Shown: positions 8,960 through 19,048, counted from the first letter of the stretch. The stretch: DNA of 36,307 bases from Actinomycetota bacterium (GCA_016841065.1 JAENZW010000008.1:1-36307); one strand, 5' to 3'. Program-made: numbers and translations. The notes: generated from the letters alone by a model not told the origin.

Positions 8960-9496
8960 CTACTTGGCAGCCTTGCCGACCTTGCGGCGGACGTACTCAC
9001 CTTGATAGCGCACGCCTTTGCCCTTGTAGGGCTCCGGACGACGCCAGTCGCGGATCTCGCTGGCAACCTGACCGACCCGCTGCTTGTCGATACCCTGCAC
9101 GACAATCCTGTTCGGAGCGGGAACCTCGAAGGTGATTCCGGGTTCAGCAATCACGGAAACGGGGTGGCTGAACCCGAGCGCCAATTCGAGATCAGATCCC
9201 TTCAGCTGTGCGCGGTATCCAACACCGTGTATCTCGAGGGTCTTCGAAAAACCCTCGGAGACACCCTGAACCATGTTCGCGATGAGCGAACGGGTCAGGC
9301 CATGCAGGGATCGATGCGTACGGCTGTCGCTCGGCCTGGTGACGATGATCTCGCCTTCCTCCAGCGCCAAGTGCATGTCGGGGTTGAAGACCTGCGCAAG
9401 CTCGCCCTTCGGTCCCTTGACCGAAACGCTCGCTCCGTCGATCGTCACCTCGACCCCGGACGGGACCGGGATGGGCTTCTTGCCGATTCGAGACAC
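8960..9496 (-). CDS. rplF: 50S ribosomal protein L6
   Basis: L6 sits near the factor-binding site of the 50S subunit. The 178 residues begin [18 protein letters not shown] and end with the signature [24 protein letters not shown], both conserved in the family. The start codon is GTG. Confidence 0.98.
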   Translation of the reverse strand: MSRIGKKPIPVPSGVEVTIDGASVSVKGPKGELAQVFNPDMHLALEEGEIIVTRPSDSRTHRSLHGLTRSLIANMVQGVSEGFSKTLEIHGVGYRAQLKGSDLELALGFSHPVSVIAEPGITFEVPAPNRIVVQGIDKQRVGQVASEIRDWRRPEPYKGKGVRYQGEYVRRKVGKAAK

Positions 9497-9529
9497 GGCT
9501 TCTCGCTCCTTTCCTTCAGTCCTGTCCGT

Positions 9530-9928
9530 CTACCAAACGTACGCGATGACTTCGCCGCCGATGCCAGCCTTGCGGGCATCGCGGTCGGTCATCACGCCGC
9601 TCGACGTGGATATGACAGCAATACCGAGTCCGCTGAGGACCCGGGGAAGATCGTCCTTCTTCGCATACACTCGGAGCCCTGGCTTCGAGATACGCCGAAT
9701 GCCGGTGATGGTGCGCTCCTTCTTCGGCCCGTACTTGAGGACAACCTCGAGGGTGTCCTGCGGCTGACTGGCGGCCACGGAGTAGTCCTCGATGTAGCCC
9801 TCTTGCTTGAGGATCCGTGCAATCTCGACGAGCTTGTTCGACGAGGGCATGGACGCACTTGCCTTGAACGCAGAGTTCGCGTTGCGAACCCGCGTCAGCA
9901 TATCGGCGATGGGGTCTGTCATGCTCAT
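9530..9928 (-). CDS. rpsH: 30S ribosomal protein S8
   Basis: S8 is a primary 16S rRNA binder and, in enterobacteria, the repressor of the spc operon. The 132 residues include [13 protein letters not shown] at the start and [33 protein letters not shown] at the end. Two ATG codons lie two codons apart; the upstream one has the better spaced GGAAG site, while the second matches the canonical MTDPIAD start. A 103-base gap separates it from rpsN; I see only a short palindrome (ACACGCGTGT at 10003-10012) there. Confidence 0.97.
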   Translation of the reverse strand: MSMTDPIADMLTRVRNANSAFKASASMPSSNKLVEIARILKQEGYIEDYSVAASQPQDTLEVVLKYGPKKERTITGIRRISKPGLRVYAKKDDLPRVLSGLGIAVISTSSGVMTDRDARKAGIGGEVIAYVW

Positions 9929-10031
9929 GTGCGACTCTTCCTTCCTATGGTTCGGGATGACGCCCGTCGTGCGGTTCGCTCCAGCCCTTGGCCGGGACGC
10001 CTACACGCGTGTGGCTTCCTCGACGCTAGGC

Positions 10032-10217
10032 CTACCAGCTCGCCTTGCGAACGCCTGGAAGCTCGCCGCGGCTCGCCAATTCGCGCAGGCAGATTCGGCA
10101 CAAACCGAACTGGCGGTAGTACGCCCTCGGCCGGCCGCATCGCATGCAGCGATTGATCTTGCGCACCGAGAACTTCGGTACACGGTTCGCCTTGGCGATC
10201 ATCGATTTCTTGGCCAT
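10032..10217 (-). CDS. rpsZ: 30S ribosomal protein S14, type Z (zinc)
   Basis: This is the short, 61-residue zinc-binding form of S14, which sits in the 30S head. Cys24, Cys27, Cys40 and Cys43 (NRCMRCGRP ... GLCRICLRE) form the zinc ribbon. Its position between rplE and rpsH is the normal spc-cluster place; it may be annotated rpsN. A longer zinc-free paralogue, if present, would be elsewhere. Confidence 0.97.
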   Translation of the reverse strand: MAKKSMIAKANRVPKFSVRKINRCMRCGRPRAYYRQFGLCRICLRELASRGELPGVRKASW

Positions 10218-10252
10218 CTTCTCGTCCTCCTAGTCGCGATAGACGTCTGCGT

Positions 10253-10810
10253 CTATCGCACGAACGGGAAGTCGAACGCGCTGAGAAGCGCCTTCGCTTC
10301 CTCGTCGGTCTTTGCACTCGTCACGAACGTGATGTCCATGCCCCGAATCCGGTCGATCTTGTCGTAGTCGATCTCGGGGAAGATCAGCTGTTCGGTAACG
10401 CCCATCGAGTAGTTGCCGCGGCCGTCGAAGGAAGTGGCCGGCAGCCCACGGAAGTCACGAACCCGCGGGATCGCCGTCGACAGTAATCTGTCGAAGAACT
10501 CCCACATGCGATCACCGCGCAGTGTGACCTTCGCGCCGATAGGCATGTTCTCGCGGAGCTTGAATCCCGCGATCGACTTCTTCGCGCGCGTGATCTGGGC
10601 CTTCTGACCCGTCACGATTGCGAGATTCTCGACTGCGCCATCAAGCTGCTTGATGTCCTGCGCGGCAAGACCGACGCCCATGTTGACGACGATCTTCTCG
10701 AGTCGTGGAACCTGATGCACGTTTGAGTAGTCGAACCGCTCCATGAGAGCCGGTACGATCTCGCTCTTGTACTTCTCCTTGAACCTCGGTGCCACCGTGG
10801 TGTCCTCCAT
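10253..10810 (-). CDS. rplE: 50S ribosomal protein L5
   Basis: L5 binds 5S rRNA and contacts P-site tRNA. The 185-residue reading includes [47 protein letters not shown] and the C-terminal [37 protein letters not shown]. The start is uncertain. The ATG at 10810 has only a weak site upstream, whereas GTG at 10795 lies eight bases after GGAGG and would give a 180-residue protein opening APRFKEKY, closer to the usual L5 length. I keep the longer form but consider 10795 at least as likely. Confidence 0.95.
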   Translation of the reverse strand: MEDTTVAPRFKEKYKSEIVPALMERFDYSNVHQVPRLEKIVVNMGVGLAAQDIKQLDGAVENLAIVTGQKAQITRAKKSIAGFKLRENMPIGAKVTLRGDRMWEFFDRLLSTAIPRVRDFRGLPATSFDGRGNYSMGVTEQLIFPEIDYDKIDRIRGMDITFVTSAKTDEEAKALLSAFDFPFVR

Positions 10811-10866
10811 CTATGTCCGCCGGATTGCCGACCCGGCACTTCACACGCCGCTCGCGCGACGAGCTG

Positions 10867-11190
10867 TTACTTGTCAATCTCCTTGCCGCACTTCTTGCAC
10901 ACACGCACGCGGACGCCATCTTCGCGCTTGCGACCGATCCGTGTGGCCTGGGAGCAACTTGGGCAGAGAAGCAGCACGTTCGATACGTGGATGGTGCCCT
11001 CGACTTCGAGGATGCCGCCCTGCGGGTTCTTGTTCGAAGGACGCTGAGCCTTCTTGATCATGCTCACGCCCTCGACCACGAGTCGCTGCTTCTCCGGATA
11101 CGCGCGCAGAACACGGGACTCCTTGCCCTTGTCCTTGCCGGCGATCACCTTCACGCGATCGCCCTTCCTGATGGACATGGAACTCGCCAC
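10867..11190 (-). CDS. rplX: 50S ribosomal protein L24, with zinc ribbon
   Basis: L24 initiates 50S assembly near the exit tunnel. The 107 residues have a KOW motif (IRKGDRVKVIAGKDKGKESRVLR) and a C-terminal zinc ribbon with cysteines at 76, 79, 98 and 101 (CPSC ... CKKC), a form seen in many Gram-positives. The start is GTG at 11190, eight bases after AGGAGG; that site overlaps the rplN stop codon. The internal ATG at residue 5 has no such site. Confidence 0.97.
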   Translation of the reverse strand: MASSMSIRKGDRVKVIAGKDKGKESRVLRAYPEKQRLVVEGVSMIKKAQRPSNKNPQGGILEVEGTIHVSNVLLLCPSCSQATRIGRKREDGVRVRVCKKCGKEIDK

Positions 11191-11202
11191 GAATGTGACC
11201 TC

Positions 11203-11571
11203 CTAAAGGACCTCGGGGGCAAGCGAGACGATCTTCATGTACTTGCGGTCGCGGAGTTCACGTGCGACCGGACCGAAGATTCGCGTCCCGCGCGGATTGC
11301 CCTGAACGTCGATAATCACTGCTGCGTTTTCATCGAACTTGATGTAGCTGCCGTCGTTTCGGCGAATCTCCTTCTTCGTGCGCACGACGACAGCGCGCAC
11401 GACCTCACCCTTCTTCACAGTACCGTTGGGAATGGCCTCTTTGACGGCGCAGACGATGATATCGCCCACGCTCGCGTAGCGGCGCTTCGACCCGCCGAGT
11501 ACCTTGATGCACGCGACCTTCCGCGCACCGGAGTTGTCCGCGACTTTGAGCCGCGTCTCCTGCTGGATCAT
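11203..11571 (-). CDS. rplN: 50S ribosomal protein L14
   Basis: L14 lies at the subunit interface and contacts 16S rRNA. The 122 residues open [27 protein letters not shown] and end [18 protein letters not shown], the canonical family ends. The stop codon overlaps the rplX ribosome-binding site, suggesting coupling. Confidence 0.98.
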   Translation of the reverse strand: MIQQETRLKVADNSGARKVACIKVLGGSKRRYASVGDIIVCAVKEAIPNGTVKKGEVVRAVVVRTKKEIRRNDGSYIKFDENAAVIIDVQGNPRGTRIFGPVARELRDRKYMKIVSLAPEVL

Positions 11572-11645
11572 CTCTTCCTCCGTACAGCTATTCCGAGAAC
11601 CAGAGGTGCGCCCTCACAAGAGACGCACGTTCGCAATCGGGACTA

Positions 11646-11906
11646 CTACTTGGCCTTCTCCACGATTTCCACAAGACGCCAGCGCTTCATCTTCGAGACG
11701 GGACGGATCTCCATGATCGTCACCTTGTCGCCCACGCCGCAGACGTTTTCCTCGTCGTGCGTGTGGAACTTCTTCGATTGCGTGATCATCTTGCCGTACT
11801 GAGGGTGCCGTTTGCGGTCGCTGACCTCGACCACGCAGGTCTTGTCGCCCGCGGCCGAAACGACCACACCCTGGCGAATCTTCCTTCTGTTGCGTTCAGA
11901 GCTCAT
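11646..11906 (-). CDS. rpsQ: 30S ribosomal protein S17
   Basis: S17 is a primary 16S-binding protein with an OB fold. The 86-residue product starts [17 protein letters not shown]. The 20 upstream residues in the ORF track lie in the 3-prime end of rpmC and are discarded, because GGAGGA sits six bases before the chosen ATG. The core [21 protein letters not shown] and the [23 protein letters not shown] block are diagnostic. Confidence 0.97.
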   Translation of the reverse strand: MSSERNRRKIRQGVVVSAAGDKTCVVEVSDRKRHPQYGKMITQSKKFHTHDEENVCGVGDKVTIMEIRPVSKMKRWRLVEIVEKAK

Positions 11907-11928
11907 CTGTTGTCCTCCGCTGCCCTTC

Positions 11929-12144
11929 CTACGACGCCTGCGCCTCGTGCGCTGCGCGAATCTCACGCGCGCGGATTTCGGTCTGCAAGCGAGCGATGTC
12001 CTTCTTCACGGACTTGATGCGAGCAGGGTTGTCGAGCTGGCCGGTCGCGAGCTGGAACCTCAAGTTGAACAGCTCCGCACGCGTGTCCTTCAGCTTCTGG
12101 ACAAGCTCGCTCTCTTCCATCTCATGAACCTCTACGGGCTTCAT
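11929..12144 (-). CDS. rpmC: 50S ribosomal protein L29
   Basis: L29 sits at the tunnel exit and forms part of the docking site for trigger factor and SRP. The 71-residue two-helix protein contains [31 protein letters not shown]. Its ATG directly follows the rplP stop (TAGATG), so translation is likely coupled. The tail is a little longer than usual and alanine-rich. Confidence 0.97.
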   Translation of the reverse strand: MKPVEVHEMEESELVQKLKDTRAELFNLRFQLATGQLDNPARIKSVKKDIARLQTEIRAREIRAAHEAQAS

Positions 12145-12570
12145 CTACGCCTCACCACCAGAATCGGCTCGTTTCACGAACTTGGTCCTTATCGGCAGCT
12201 TGTGCTGCGCAAGTCGGATGGCCTCAAGTGCGATCTCTTCAGAGACACCTGCGAGTTCGAACATGATTCGACCGGGTTTCACAACTGCAACCCACTTCTC
12301 GGGGTTGCCCTTGCCAGATCCCATCCGGGTTTCGGCAGGTTTCTGAGTCACCGGCTTGTCCGGGAAGATATTGATCCACACCTTGCCGCCACGCTTCATG
12401 TAGCGAGTCATGGCGACACGAGCGGCTTCGATCTGGCGGTTGGTGATCCATGCAGGCTCAAGAGCCTTGAGCCCGTAGTCACCGAAACGAAGCTCGGTAC
12501 CACCCTTGGCCGAACCCTTCATCGAACCGCGCTGCACCTTTCGGTGCTTCACACGCTTGGGAAGCAGCAT
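12145..12570 (-). CDS. rplP: 50S ribosomal protein L16
   Basis: L16 organises the A-site region of the 50S. The 141 residues begin [19 protein letters not shown] and include [33 protein letters not shown], which holds the arginine that is hydroxylated in some bacteria. Its ATG abuts the rpsC stop, and its own stop abuts the rpmC ATG. Confidence 0.98.
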   Translation of the reverse strand: MLLPKRVKHRKVQRGSMKGSAKGGTELRFGDYGLKALEPAWITNRQIEAARVAMTRYMKRGGKVWINIFPDKPVTQKPAETRMGSGKGNPEKWVAVVKPGRIMFELAGVSEEIALEAIRLAQHKLPIRTKFVKRADSGGEA

Positions 12571-13266
12571 CTAGTCTCGCCTCCTGCTATCGCGACGCGG
12601 ACGTGCCGGGCGATCATCGGCGGGAGTCGGGATCGGCTGACCCGGGAGTACTTCGCCCCGGTAGATCCAGACCTTCACGCCGATTGCGCCCATGGTCGTC
12701 CTGGCTTCAGCGGTGCCGTAGTCGATCTTCGCGCGCAGGGTGTGCAGCGGCACGCGGCCTTCGCGATACCACTCGCGTCGACCCATTTCAGCGCCGCCCA
12801 GACGACCGGAGCACTGGATTCGAATACCGAGCGCGCCGCCCTTCATGGCCGAGGCAACGGCCTTGCGCATCGCACGACGGAATGCCACGCGACCTACAAG
12901 CTGCTCCGCGACGCCCTGTGCGACCAGAACGGCATCGAGTTCGGGGCGCTTGATCTCGATGATGTTGACCGCGACTGCGCCACCGCTGATCCGCTCGAGG
13001 TCCTTGCGCAACTGATCGACCTCAGAGCCCTTCTTGCCGATGACGATACCCGGGCGGGCTGTCCACAGCTCGACGATCGTCTTGTCGCCCTTGCGCTCGA
13101 TTTCAACACGCGAAATCGCCGCACGCCGCAGACGATCGGTGAGGAACTCACGGATTGCGAGATCCTGGGCGAGCGTCGTGCGGTAGTCCTTGGCGCTGAA
13201 CCAGCGGGAGCGCCAGTTCTCGGTGATACCGAGACGGAATCCGACGGGATATACTTTCTGACCCAC
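12571..13266 (-). CDS. rpsC: 30S ribosomal protein S3
   Basis: S3 forms part of the mRNA entry channel. The 231 residues open [23 protein letters not shown], followed by a KH domain ([25 protein letters not shown]) and the C-terminal domain with [30 protein letters not shown]. The start codon is GTG. The arginine-rich tail is typical of actinobacterial S3. Confidence 0.98.
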   Translation of the reverse strand: MGQKVYPVGFRLGITENWRSRWFSAKDYRTTLAQDLAIREFLTDRLRRAAISRVEIERKGDKTIVELWTARPGIVIGKKGSEVDQLRKDLERISGGAVAVNIIEIKRPELDAVLVAQGVAEQLVGRVAFRRAMRKAVASAMKGGALGIRIQCSGRLGGAEMGRREWYREGRVPLHTLRAKIDYGTAEARTTMGAIGVKVWIYRGEVLPGQPIPTPADDRPARPRRDSRRRD

Positions 13267-13271
13267 GGCGC

Positions 13272-13613
13272 CTACGCCTCCTCTCGCTGCTTGACTATCA
13301 CGGTGATATGGCTCGTCCGTTTGTTGATGCGGAATGCGCGACCTTGCGCACGAGGACGAATCCGCTTGAGCGTCGGGCCTTCGTCCACGAACGTCGTGGA
13401 CACGTAGAGGCGTTCCGACTTTATCTTGAGATTCTTCTCGGCGTTGGCAACGGCGCTCATCAGCACCTTCTCAACGATCTCTGCCGCGGCGCGCGGAGTG
13501 AACTGGAGAATGGCCGAAGCCTCGTCCACGGACTTGCCCCGAATGAGATCCACGACTATGCGAGCCTTGCGGGGACTGACCCGCACGAAGCGTGCAACTG
13601 CTCTTGCTTCCAT
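13272..13613 (-). CDS. rplV: 50S ribosomal protein L22
   Basis: L22 lines the exit tunnel with an extended beta hairpin. The 113 residues include [25 protein letters not shown] and the hairpin and tail [34 protein letters not shown]. No deletion is seen in the hairpin that would suggest macrolide resistance. It starts two bases after the rpsS stop. Confidence 0.98.
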   Translation of the reverse strand: MEARAVARFVRVSPRKARIVVDLIRGKSVDEASAILQFTPRAAAEIVEKVLMSAVANAEKNLKIKSERLYVSTTFVDEGPTLKRIRPRAQGRAFRINKRTSHITVIVKQREEA

Positions 13614-13615
13614 GC

Positions 13616-13891
13616 CTACCTCTTGCCCTTCTTGTCGGCCGCGTGGCCGCGGAACGTCCGCGTCGGCGCGAACTCGCCGAGTTTGTGGCCGACCATCGAC
13701 TCGGTGACGTACACGGGCACATGCTTGCGACCGTCATGGACGGCAATAGTGTGTCCGACCATCTCCGGGAAGATCGTCGAGGCACGAGACCACGTCTTCA
13801 CGACTCGTTTCTCGCCGACCTCGTTCATCTTCTGCACTCGCTCGAGAAGACGCGTCTGCACGAACGGCCCTTTCTTCAAACTTCTGCTCAT
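13616..13891 (-). CDS. rpsS: 30S ribosomal protein S19
   Basis: S19 lies in the 30S head and pairs with S13. The true product is 91 residues starting [24 protein letters not shown]. The ORF track's 38-residue extension falls in the rplB 3-prime end and is rejected. The signature block [31 protein letters not shown] ends the protein. Confidence 0.97.
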   Translation of the reverse strand: MSRSLKKGPFVQTRLLERVQKMNEVGEKRVVKTWSRASTIFPEMVGHTIAVHDGRKHVPVYVTESMVGHKLGEFAPTRTFRGHAADKKGKR

Positions 13892-13920
13892 CGTGTGCTC
13901 CAGCTCCTTATCGAGCGACG

Positions 13921-14751
13921 CTACTTCTTGCGACGGCGGATGATCAGGCGATCCGAGGCCTTGCCCTTTTTGCGCGTGCGATGCCCCTTGGTAGGCACGC
14001 CCCACGGTGACACAGGGTGTCGCCCTGCGGTCTTGTTCTTGCCCTCGCCACCCCCGTGCGGGTGGTCGACTGGGTTCATCGCGGTTCCACGCACAGTCGG
14101 TCGAACGCCCAGATGACGATTCCGGCCGGCCTTGCCGATGGAGATGTTGGCGTGGTCGGCGTTGCCCACCTCGCCGATGGTCGCGCGACAGGTGATGAGC
14201 ACGCGGCGCATCTCGCTCGAAGGCATGCGCAGGATTGCGTAGTTGCCCTCTTTGCCCATCAGCTGGATTGACGTACCCGCCGAACGCGCCATCGCGGCGC
14301 CTTGACCGGGCTGAAGTTCGACTGCGTGCACAAGGGTACCCACGGGAATGTCCTTGATCTGCAGAGCGTTGCCGGGCTTGATGTCGGCACCAGCGCCGCT
14401 CATGACAGCCGCACTGACCTCGAGGCCCTTGGGCGCAAGGATGTAGCGCTTCTCGCCATCCGCATAGTGCAGCAGGGCGATGCGGGCCGAGCGATTCGGA
14501 TCGTATTCGATCGTCGCAACCTTGGCGGGAATCCCGTCCTTGTTGCGCTTGAAGTCGATCTTGCGATAGCGGCGCTTGTGTCCGCCGCCCTGATGTCGCG
14601 TCGTGATCCGACCGTTGTTGTTCCGGCCGCCCTTCTTGCTCAGGGGCTCAAGCAGCGACTTCTCGGGCGTCGTCGAAGTGATGTCGGAGAAATCCGACAC
14701 CGTCTGAAAACGACGACCCGGTGAGGTCGGCTTGTACTTCTTCACTCCCAT
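13921..14751 (-). CDS. rplB: 50S ribosomal protein L2
   Basis: L2 is needed for subunit association and lies close to the peptidyl-transferase centre. The product is 276 residues from [20 protein letters not shown], with [23 protein letters not shown] near the N-terminus. The diagnostic C-terminal stretch [25 protein letters not shown] carries the near-invariant histidine. The ORF track's 24 extra residues lack a ribosome-binding site; AAGGAG stands upstream of the chosen ATG. Confidence 0.97.
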   Translation of the reverse strand: MGVKKYKPTSPGRRFQTVSDFSDITSTTPEKSLLEPLSKKGGRNNNGRITTRHQGGGHKRRYRKIDFKRNKDGIPAKVATIEYDPNRSARIALLHYADGEKRYILAPKGLEVSAAVMSGAGADIKPGNALQIKDIPVGTLVHAVELQPGQGAAMARSAGTSIQLMGKEGNYAILRMPSSEMRRVLITCRATIGEVGNADHANISIGKAGRNRHLGVRPTVRGTAMNPVDHPHGGGEGKNKTAGRHPVSPWGVPTKGHRTRKKGKASDRLIIRRRKK

Positions 14752-14895
14752 GTCCCAACTCCTTCCGTCCGATGGCCGCTGCCGACCGGGACTGGCGGGT
14801 ATCCCCGCACTTGACGGCAACAACGCCGGACTACCACGGCTCCGGGTGGCTCTATTCCACGAGCTCCAAGAGCCTGTCGTTCCGAAACGACGTGA
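14752..14895 (-). other. Structured rplW-rplB intergenic region
   Basis: This 144-base gap is the longest inside the S10 part of the cluster. It holds a compact hairpin, GTCGTT (14876-14881) with AACGAC (14886-14891) around a four-base loop, directly after the rplW stop, and a smaller GCGGG/CCCGC hairpin further on. No gene or clear promoter is visible. Confidence 0.35.
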
Positions 14896-15186
14896 CTACT
14901 GCACGCCTCCGAACATCTCGATCGAGTCGCCCTCTCGGAGCGTCACGATCGCCTTCTTCCAAGCGCGGGTGTGGCCCTTCGCGTAGCGCAATCGCCGGGG
15001 CTTGCCCGAAACGTTCATGGTGTTCACCTTCATGACCGTCACACCGAAGATCTCCTCGACCGCGTCCGCGATCTGGGGCTTCGAAGCGCTCTTGACGACT
15101 TCGAAGGTGTACCGATTGTCACCGATCAACTCGTAGGATTTCTCCGAGATGACCGGGCGGACGATGATATCCCGAGGGTCTGTCAT
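14896..15186 (-). CDS. rplW: 50S ribosomal protein L23
   Basis: L23 forms the main docking site for trigger factor and SRP at the tunnel exit. The product is 96 residues from [20 protein letters not shown], with GVTVMKVNTMNVSGKPRRLRYAKGHTRAWKKAIVTL at the C-terminal half. Its ATG overlaps the rplD stop by one base (TAATG); the eight extra residues in the ORF track lie inside rplD. It is followed by an unusually long gap. Confidence 0.97.
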   Translation of the reverse strand: MTDPRDIIVRPVISEKSYELIGDNRYTFEVVKSASKPQIADAVEEIFGVTVMKVNTMNVSGKPRRLRYAKGHTRAWKKAIVTLREGDSIEMFGGVQ

Positions 15187-15809
15187 TATGCCAGCACCTC
15201 CCCGAGCCATGTGAGTGCCGGCTGAGTGAAGAGCACGGCGGTGTTGTCAACGAGATCGTATGTGTTTGCCTCGGAGGCCGTGATGATGCGCACCTTGGCC
15301 AGATTACGGAAGGACAGCAGCGCATTCGTGTCGTCATTGTCAACGACAATCGTCACTCGTCCCGAGATTCCGAGATTGCTCAGTACTTCGGCCGCCTTCT
15401 TGGTCGACGGCTCGTTGAGGTCGAAGCCCTCGACGCAGTACAGCACGCCTTCGGCCGTCTTCGCTGACAGAACGCTCCGCATCGCGAGCTTGACGACCTT
15501 GTTCGGCACCTTGAACCCGTAGCTGCGAGGGTGCGGGCCGAAGACCACGCCACCACCGCGCCAAAGGGGCGAACGAATCGTTCCCGCGCGTGCGCGGCCG
15601 GTGCCCTTCTGGCGATACGGCTTGCGGCCGCCACCGCGGACTTCGCCGCGCGTCTTGGTCTGGTGCGTTCCAGAACGGCGTCCGGCCATCTGGCTGCGAA
15701 CCACCTGATGCACGGCAGACTCGTGGGGCTCTATGCCGAAGACGCCATCCGCGACATCGGCAGTGCCCACCTTCTTGCCCGCCGCACTCTTGATCTCGAT
15801 TGTTGCCAT
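15186..15809 (-). CDS. rplD: 50S ribosomal protein L4
   Basis: L4 lines the exit tunnel and, in E. coli, represses the S10 operon. The 207 residues include the tunnel loop [37 protein letters not shown] and the core [26 protein letters not shown]. The opening [19 protein letters not shown] is normal for Gram-positives. Stop and rplW start overlap. Confidence 0.98.
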   Translation of the reverse strand: MATIEIKSAAGKKVGTADVADGVFGIEPHESAVHQVVRSQMAGRRSGTHQTKTRGEVRGGGRKPYRQKGTGRARAGTIRSPLWRGGGVVFGPHPRSYGFKVPNKVVKLAMRSVLSAKTAEGVLYCVEGFDLNEPSTKKAAEVLSNLGISGRVTIVVDNDDTNALLSFRNLAKVRIITASEANTYDLVDNTAVLFTQPALTWLGEVLA

Positions 15810-15845
15810 CGTCTTCCTACTCCTTCTCCAGACGGACCCGAAGTA

Positions 15846-16481
15846 CTAGCCCGCCTGCGACTGCGCGAGACGGATCGTGAGCAGCGCGCCCTTGCCTCCG
15901 GGCACGGCTCCCCTCACGAGCAGCAGGTTCTGCTCGGCGTCGATCTTGACGACCTCGAGGTTGCGCACTGTCGCCGTGGCGTTGCCCATCTGACCTGCCA
16001 TCTTGCTGCCTGGGAATACCCGTGAAGGCGTCGCACACTGGCCGATGGAACCCGGCTGGCGGTGGAAGTGCGACCCGTGACCGCCGGGCCCACCGTGGAA
16101 ACCGTGACGCTTCATGACGCCCTGGAAGCCCTTGCCTTTGCTAGTGCCGGTAATGCTCACCTTGGTGCCAGCGTCGAACATCGCAACCGTGTACGTGTCT
16201 CCGACCTTGACACTGCCGTCCTCGTCGAGACGCACCTCCATGAGATGCTTCTTGGGATCGACGCCAGCCTTGGCGAAATGTCCCGCCTGCGGCTTGGTGA
16301 CCTTCTTCGGCTTCGCATCACCAAAGGCGATTTGAGCTGCCGAGTAGCCGTCCCGCTTCATGGTCTTGATCTGGCTGACCACGCACGGCCCAGCCTCGAT
16401 GACGGTTACGGGGACGAGCTTGTCGTCCTCGCTCCACACCTGGGTCATTCCCAGCTTCCGTCCCAGCAGTGTCTTTATCAT
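15846..16481 (-). CDS. rplC: 50S ribosomal protein L3
   Basis: L3 reaches into the peptidyl-transferase centre and starts 50S assembly. The product is 211 residues from MIKTLLGRKLGMTQVWSEDD. The ORF track's 72 upstream residues are read through the intergenic hairpin and into rpsJ, and are rejected. The diagnostic region KGKGFQGVMKRHGFHGGPGGHGSHFHRQPGSIG is present, as is the GKMAGQMGNATATV-type ending. Confidence 0.97.
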   Translation of the reverse strand: MIKTLLGRKLGMTQVWSEDDKLVPVTVIEAGPCVVSQIKTMKRDGYSAAQIAFGDAKPKKVTKPQAGHFAKAGVDPKKHLMEVRLDEDGSVKVGDTYTVAMFDAGTKVSITGTSKGKGFQGVMKRHGFHGGPGGHGSHFHRQPGSIGQCATPSRVFPGSKMAGQMGNATATVRNLEVVKIDAEQNLLLVRGAVPGGKGALLTIRLAQSQAG

Positions 16482-16502
16482 CTCTCTCTTCTCACTCCTC
16501 AC

Positions 16503-16550
16503 GCGGTCTTGGGCCTCACGCCGCCAACAGCGGCGATCCCAGAGGACCGC
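16503..16550 (-). promoter_or_regulatory. Large imperfect hairpin between rpsJ and rplC
   Basis: On the minus strand three stacked stems can be formed: GCGGTC with GACCGC (16503-16508 / 16545-16550), TGGG with CCCA (16510-16513 / 16538-16541) and CGCCGC with GCGGCG (16519-16524 / 16530-16535) around a five-base loop. It fills half of the 100-base gap. There is no T-run after it, so it is more likely a regulatory or processing element than a terminator. Confidence 0.5.
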
Positions 16551-16581
16551 ACTCGCAGCCGCTCTCGCGGTGCGACCGTCT

Positions 16582-16890
16582 CTAGAGCTTGATCTCGATA
16601 TCCACGCCGGCTGGCAGATCGAGTCGCATGAGCGAATCGACCGTCTTGGGCGTCGGTTCCAGGATGTCGATGAGACGCTTGTGTGTGCGCATCTCAAAGT
16701 GCTCCCGGCTGTCCTTGTTCACGTGCGGCGACCGGATGACGCAGTACAGATTGCGCTCGGTCGGAAGAGGAATCGGCCCCGATACCTTCGCGCCCGTCTT
16801 CTGGGCGGTGTCCACGATCATCTTCGTGGACTGATCCACGATCTCATGATCGTATCCTTTGAGGCGGATCCTGATCTTCTGGTTCGCCAA
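16582..16890 (-). CDS. rpsJ: 30S ribosomal protein S10, TTG start
   Basis: S10 is a 30S head protein and, as NusE, links ribosomes to NusG. The 102 residues match the family from [20 protein letters not shown] through [39 protein letters not shown]. The start codon is TTG, placed seven bases after GGAGGG, and matches the expected N-terminus exactly. It follows fusA by only 58 bases, which joins the str and S10 clusters. Confidence 0.97.
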   Translation of the reverse strand: MANQKIRIRLKGYDHEIVDQSTKMIVDTAQKTGAKVSGPIPLPTERNLYCVIRSPHVNKDSREHFEMRTHKRLIDILEPTPKTVDSLMRLDLPAGVDIEIKL

Positions 16891-16912
16891 CTCTCTGCCC
16901 TCCGTCGTGCAA

Positions 16913-16928
16913 CGGGGCGGGTGCCCCG
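16913..16928 (-). terminator. Small hairpin between fusA and rpsJ
   Basis: CGGGGC (16913-16918) pairs with GCCCCG (16923-16928) around a four-base loop, between the fusA stop and the rpsJ ribosome-binding site. It lacks a following T-run; partial attenuation between the str and S10 parts is possible but unproven. Confidence 0.35.
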
Positions 16929-16948
16929 CTAGCCTCGATCTGATAGCC

Positions 16949-19048
16949 CTAGACCTGGGCTAGGTCTCCTCCGACCTTGCTGACAATCTCTTCGGCAACG
17001 CTCTTTGGCACGCGCTCGTACGCCGAGAACTGCATGGTGTAGGAAGCACGGCCCTGGGTGCGGGAACGAACGTCGGTCGCGTACCCGAACATCTCGGATA
17101 GCGGTACGCGCGAGCGGATGACCTGGACCCCGGCCCTGGGCTCCATGCCCTCGATATGGCCGCGGCGGCTAGAAAGGTCTCCGATGACATCACCCATGAA
17201 CTCCTCCGGAGTCACGACCTCAACGGCCATGACCGGCTCCAGGAGCACAGGCTTCGAACGCTTGAGAGCATCCTTGATCGCCATCGAACCGGCAATCTTG
17301 AACGCCATCTCGGAAGAGTCGACGTCGTGGTAGCTCCCGTCGACCAGCTGGACCTTGATGTCCACGACAGGGTATCCGGCGAGCACGCCGGAATCGAGCG
17401 CCTCCTGCATTCCCTTGTCGACAGACGGGATGTACTCCCTGGGAATGGCTCCGCCGACGATCTTGTTCTCGAACACGTAGCCTTCACCGGGCTGCTGGGG
17501 CGTCAAATTGATGACAACGTGACCGTACTGGCCACGTCCGCCGGTCTGACGGACGAACCTCATATCAACGTCGAGCACAGCGTTGCCTGCGGTCTCGCGG
17601 TAGGCGACCTGCGGCTTGCCGACGTTCGCCTCTACCTTGAACTCCCGCAGAAGGCGGTCGACGATGACCTCCAGGTGCAACTCGCCCATACCGGCGATGA
17701 TGGTCTGACCGGTCTCCGTGTCCGTACGGACCCGGAAGGTCGGATCCTCTTCGGCCAGCTTGGCGAGGGACTGCGACAACTTCTCCTGGTCCACCTTGGT
17801 CTTGGGTTCGATCGCGATATCGATAACCGGATCAGGGAAGACCATCGACTCGAGTAGCACCGAGCCACTCTCGCCGCACAGCGTGTCCCCGGTCGTAGTG
17901 TCCTTGAGCCCGACAGCTGCGACGATGTCACCTGCGGAGACCTCGTCCACATCTTCGCGGTGATTGGCATGCATCTCGAGAAGGCGACCGACGCGCTCCT
18001 TGTGACCCTTGGTCGAGTTCAGCACGTAGGACCCTGCCGACATCGATCCCGAGTACACGCGGAAGTACGTCAGCTTGCCAACGTACGGATCGGTCATAAC
18101 CTTGAATGCGAGTGCCGCAAACGGCTCGGAGGGATCCGCCTTGCGCTCGACTTCCTCGTCGGTCTTCATATCCGTGCCCTTGATGGCCGGAACATCGAGC
18201 GGCGAAGGCAAGTAGTCGATAATCGCGTCGAGAAGCGGCTGGACGCCCTTGTTCTTGAACGACGCGCCACACGTGACGGGAGTGACAGCACAGTCCACCG
18301 TGGCCTTGCGCACCGCGACGAGGATCTCGTCGACCGAGATTTCCTCGTCACCGAGGTACTTCTCAAGAAGCGAATCGTCGTACTCGGCGGCCGCCTCAAC
18401 TAGATTGTGACGGTACTCGTCTGCGAGCTCGGTCATGTGCGGCGGAATCTCGCCGACAGTGGGATTAATGCCCTTGTCGTCCTCGTTGAAGTGAATCGCG
18501 TTCATGGCAACAAGGTCGATGATGCCCTCGAAGTGGTCTTCGGCGCCGATAGGCAGTTGTAGGAGGACGGGACGTGTGTGCAGCCGATCCTTCATCATCT
18601 GCACAACGTTCATGAAGTCCGCGCCGGTACGATCCATCTTGTTGATGTAGGCGATGCGCGGGACACGGTACGTATCCGCCTGCCGCCACACAGTCTCAGA
18701 CTGCGGCTCGACTCCACCAACGGCACAGAAGACGGCGACAGCACCGTCGAGAACTCGCAGGGAACGCTCGACCTCGACGGTGAAGTCCACGTGGCCGGGC
18801 GTATCGATAATCTGGATTCGATGGTCCTTCCAGAAGCATGTGGTCGCGGCAGACGTGATCGTGATGCCCCGCTCCTGCTCCTGAACCATCCAGTCCATCG
18901 TCGCAGCGCCGTCGTGAACCTCGCCCAGTTTGTGCGTCTTTCCTGTATAGAAAAGGATACGCTCGGTCGTGGTTGTCTTCCCGGCGTCGATGTGAGCCAT
19001 GATCCCGATGTTCCGGGTCTTGGCGAGTGCGTACTTCTTGCGTGCCAT
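16949..19048 (-). CDS. fusA: Elongation factor G
   Basis: EF-G is the GTPase that drives translocation of tRNA and mRNA on the ribosome. The 699 residues match full-length family members. The G domain shows P-loop [12 protein letters not shown], switch [10 protein letters not shown] and NKMD. Domain IV has the [12 protein letters not shown]-type block. The protein ends in domain V ([27 protein letters not shown]). I see no canonical fusidic-acid resistance pattern but did not check every residue. The gene lies in the order rpsL-rpsG-fusA, without tuf following. Confidence 0.98.
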   Translation of the reverse strand: MARKKYALAKTRNIGIMAHIDAGKTTTTERILFYTGKTHKLGEVHDGAATMDWMVQEQERGITITSAATTCFWKDHRIQIIDTPGHVDFTVEVERSLRVLDGAVAVFCAVGGVEPQSETVWRQADTYRVPRIAYINKMDRTGADFMNVVQMMKDRLHTRPVLLQLPIGAEDHFEGIIDLVAMNAIHFNEDDKGINPTVGEIPPHMTELADEYRHNLVEAAAEYDDSLLEKYLGDEEISVDEILVAVRKATVDCAVTPVTCGASFKNKGVQPLLDAIIDYLPSPLDVPAIKGTDMKTDEEVERKADPSEPFAALAFKVMTDPYVGKLTYFRVYSGSMSAGSYVLNSTKGHKERVGRLLEMHANHREDVDEVSAGDIVAAVGLKDTTTGDTLCGESGSVLLESMVFPDPVIDIAIEPKTKVDQEKLSQSLAKLAEEDPTFRVRTDTETGQTIIAGMGELHLEVIVDRLLREFKVEANVGKPQVAYRETAGNAVLDVDMRFVRQTGGRGQYGHVVINLTPQQPGEGYVFENKIVGGAIPREYIPSVDKGMQEALDSGVLAGYPVVDIKVQLVDGSYHDVDSSEMAFKIAGSMAIKDALKRSKPVLLEPVMAVEVVTPEEFMGDVIGDLSSRRGHIEGMEPRAGVQVIRSRVPLSEMFGYATDVRSRTQGRASYTMQFSAYERVPKSVAEEIVSKVGGDLAQV

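Noticed and set aside
10003-10012. Palindrome ACACGCGTGT between rpsN and rpsH
   Set aside because: It is short and GC-rich, with no promoter nearby; chance is a sufficient explanation.
9002-10156. A 384-residue plus-strand ORF opposite rplF, rpsH and rpsN
   Set aside because: Antisense shadow; arginine- and aspartate-rich composition and no match to a family I know.
10789-11802. A 337-residue plus-strand ORF opposite rplX and rplN
   Set aside because: Antisense shadow of conserved ribosomal genes.
11812-13407. A 531-residue plus-strand ORF opposite rpsQ to rplV
   Set aside because: It is a high-GC antisense shadow. The minus strand here encodes six well-conserved ribosomal proteins with ribosome-binding sites.
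16482-16697. Long N-terminal extension of L3
   Set aside because: It reads through the intergenic hairpin and into rpsJ; the canonical MIKTLLGRKLGMTQ start explains the gene.
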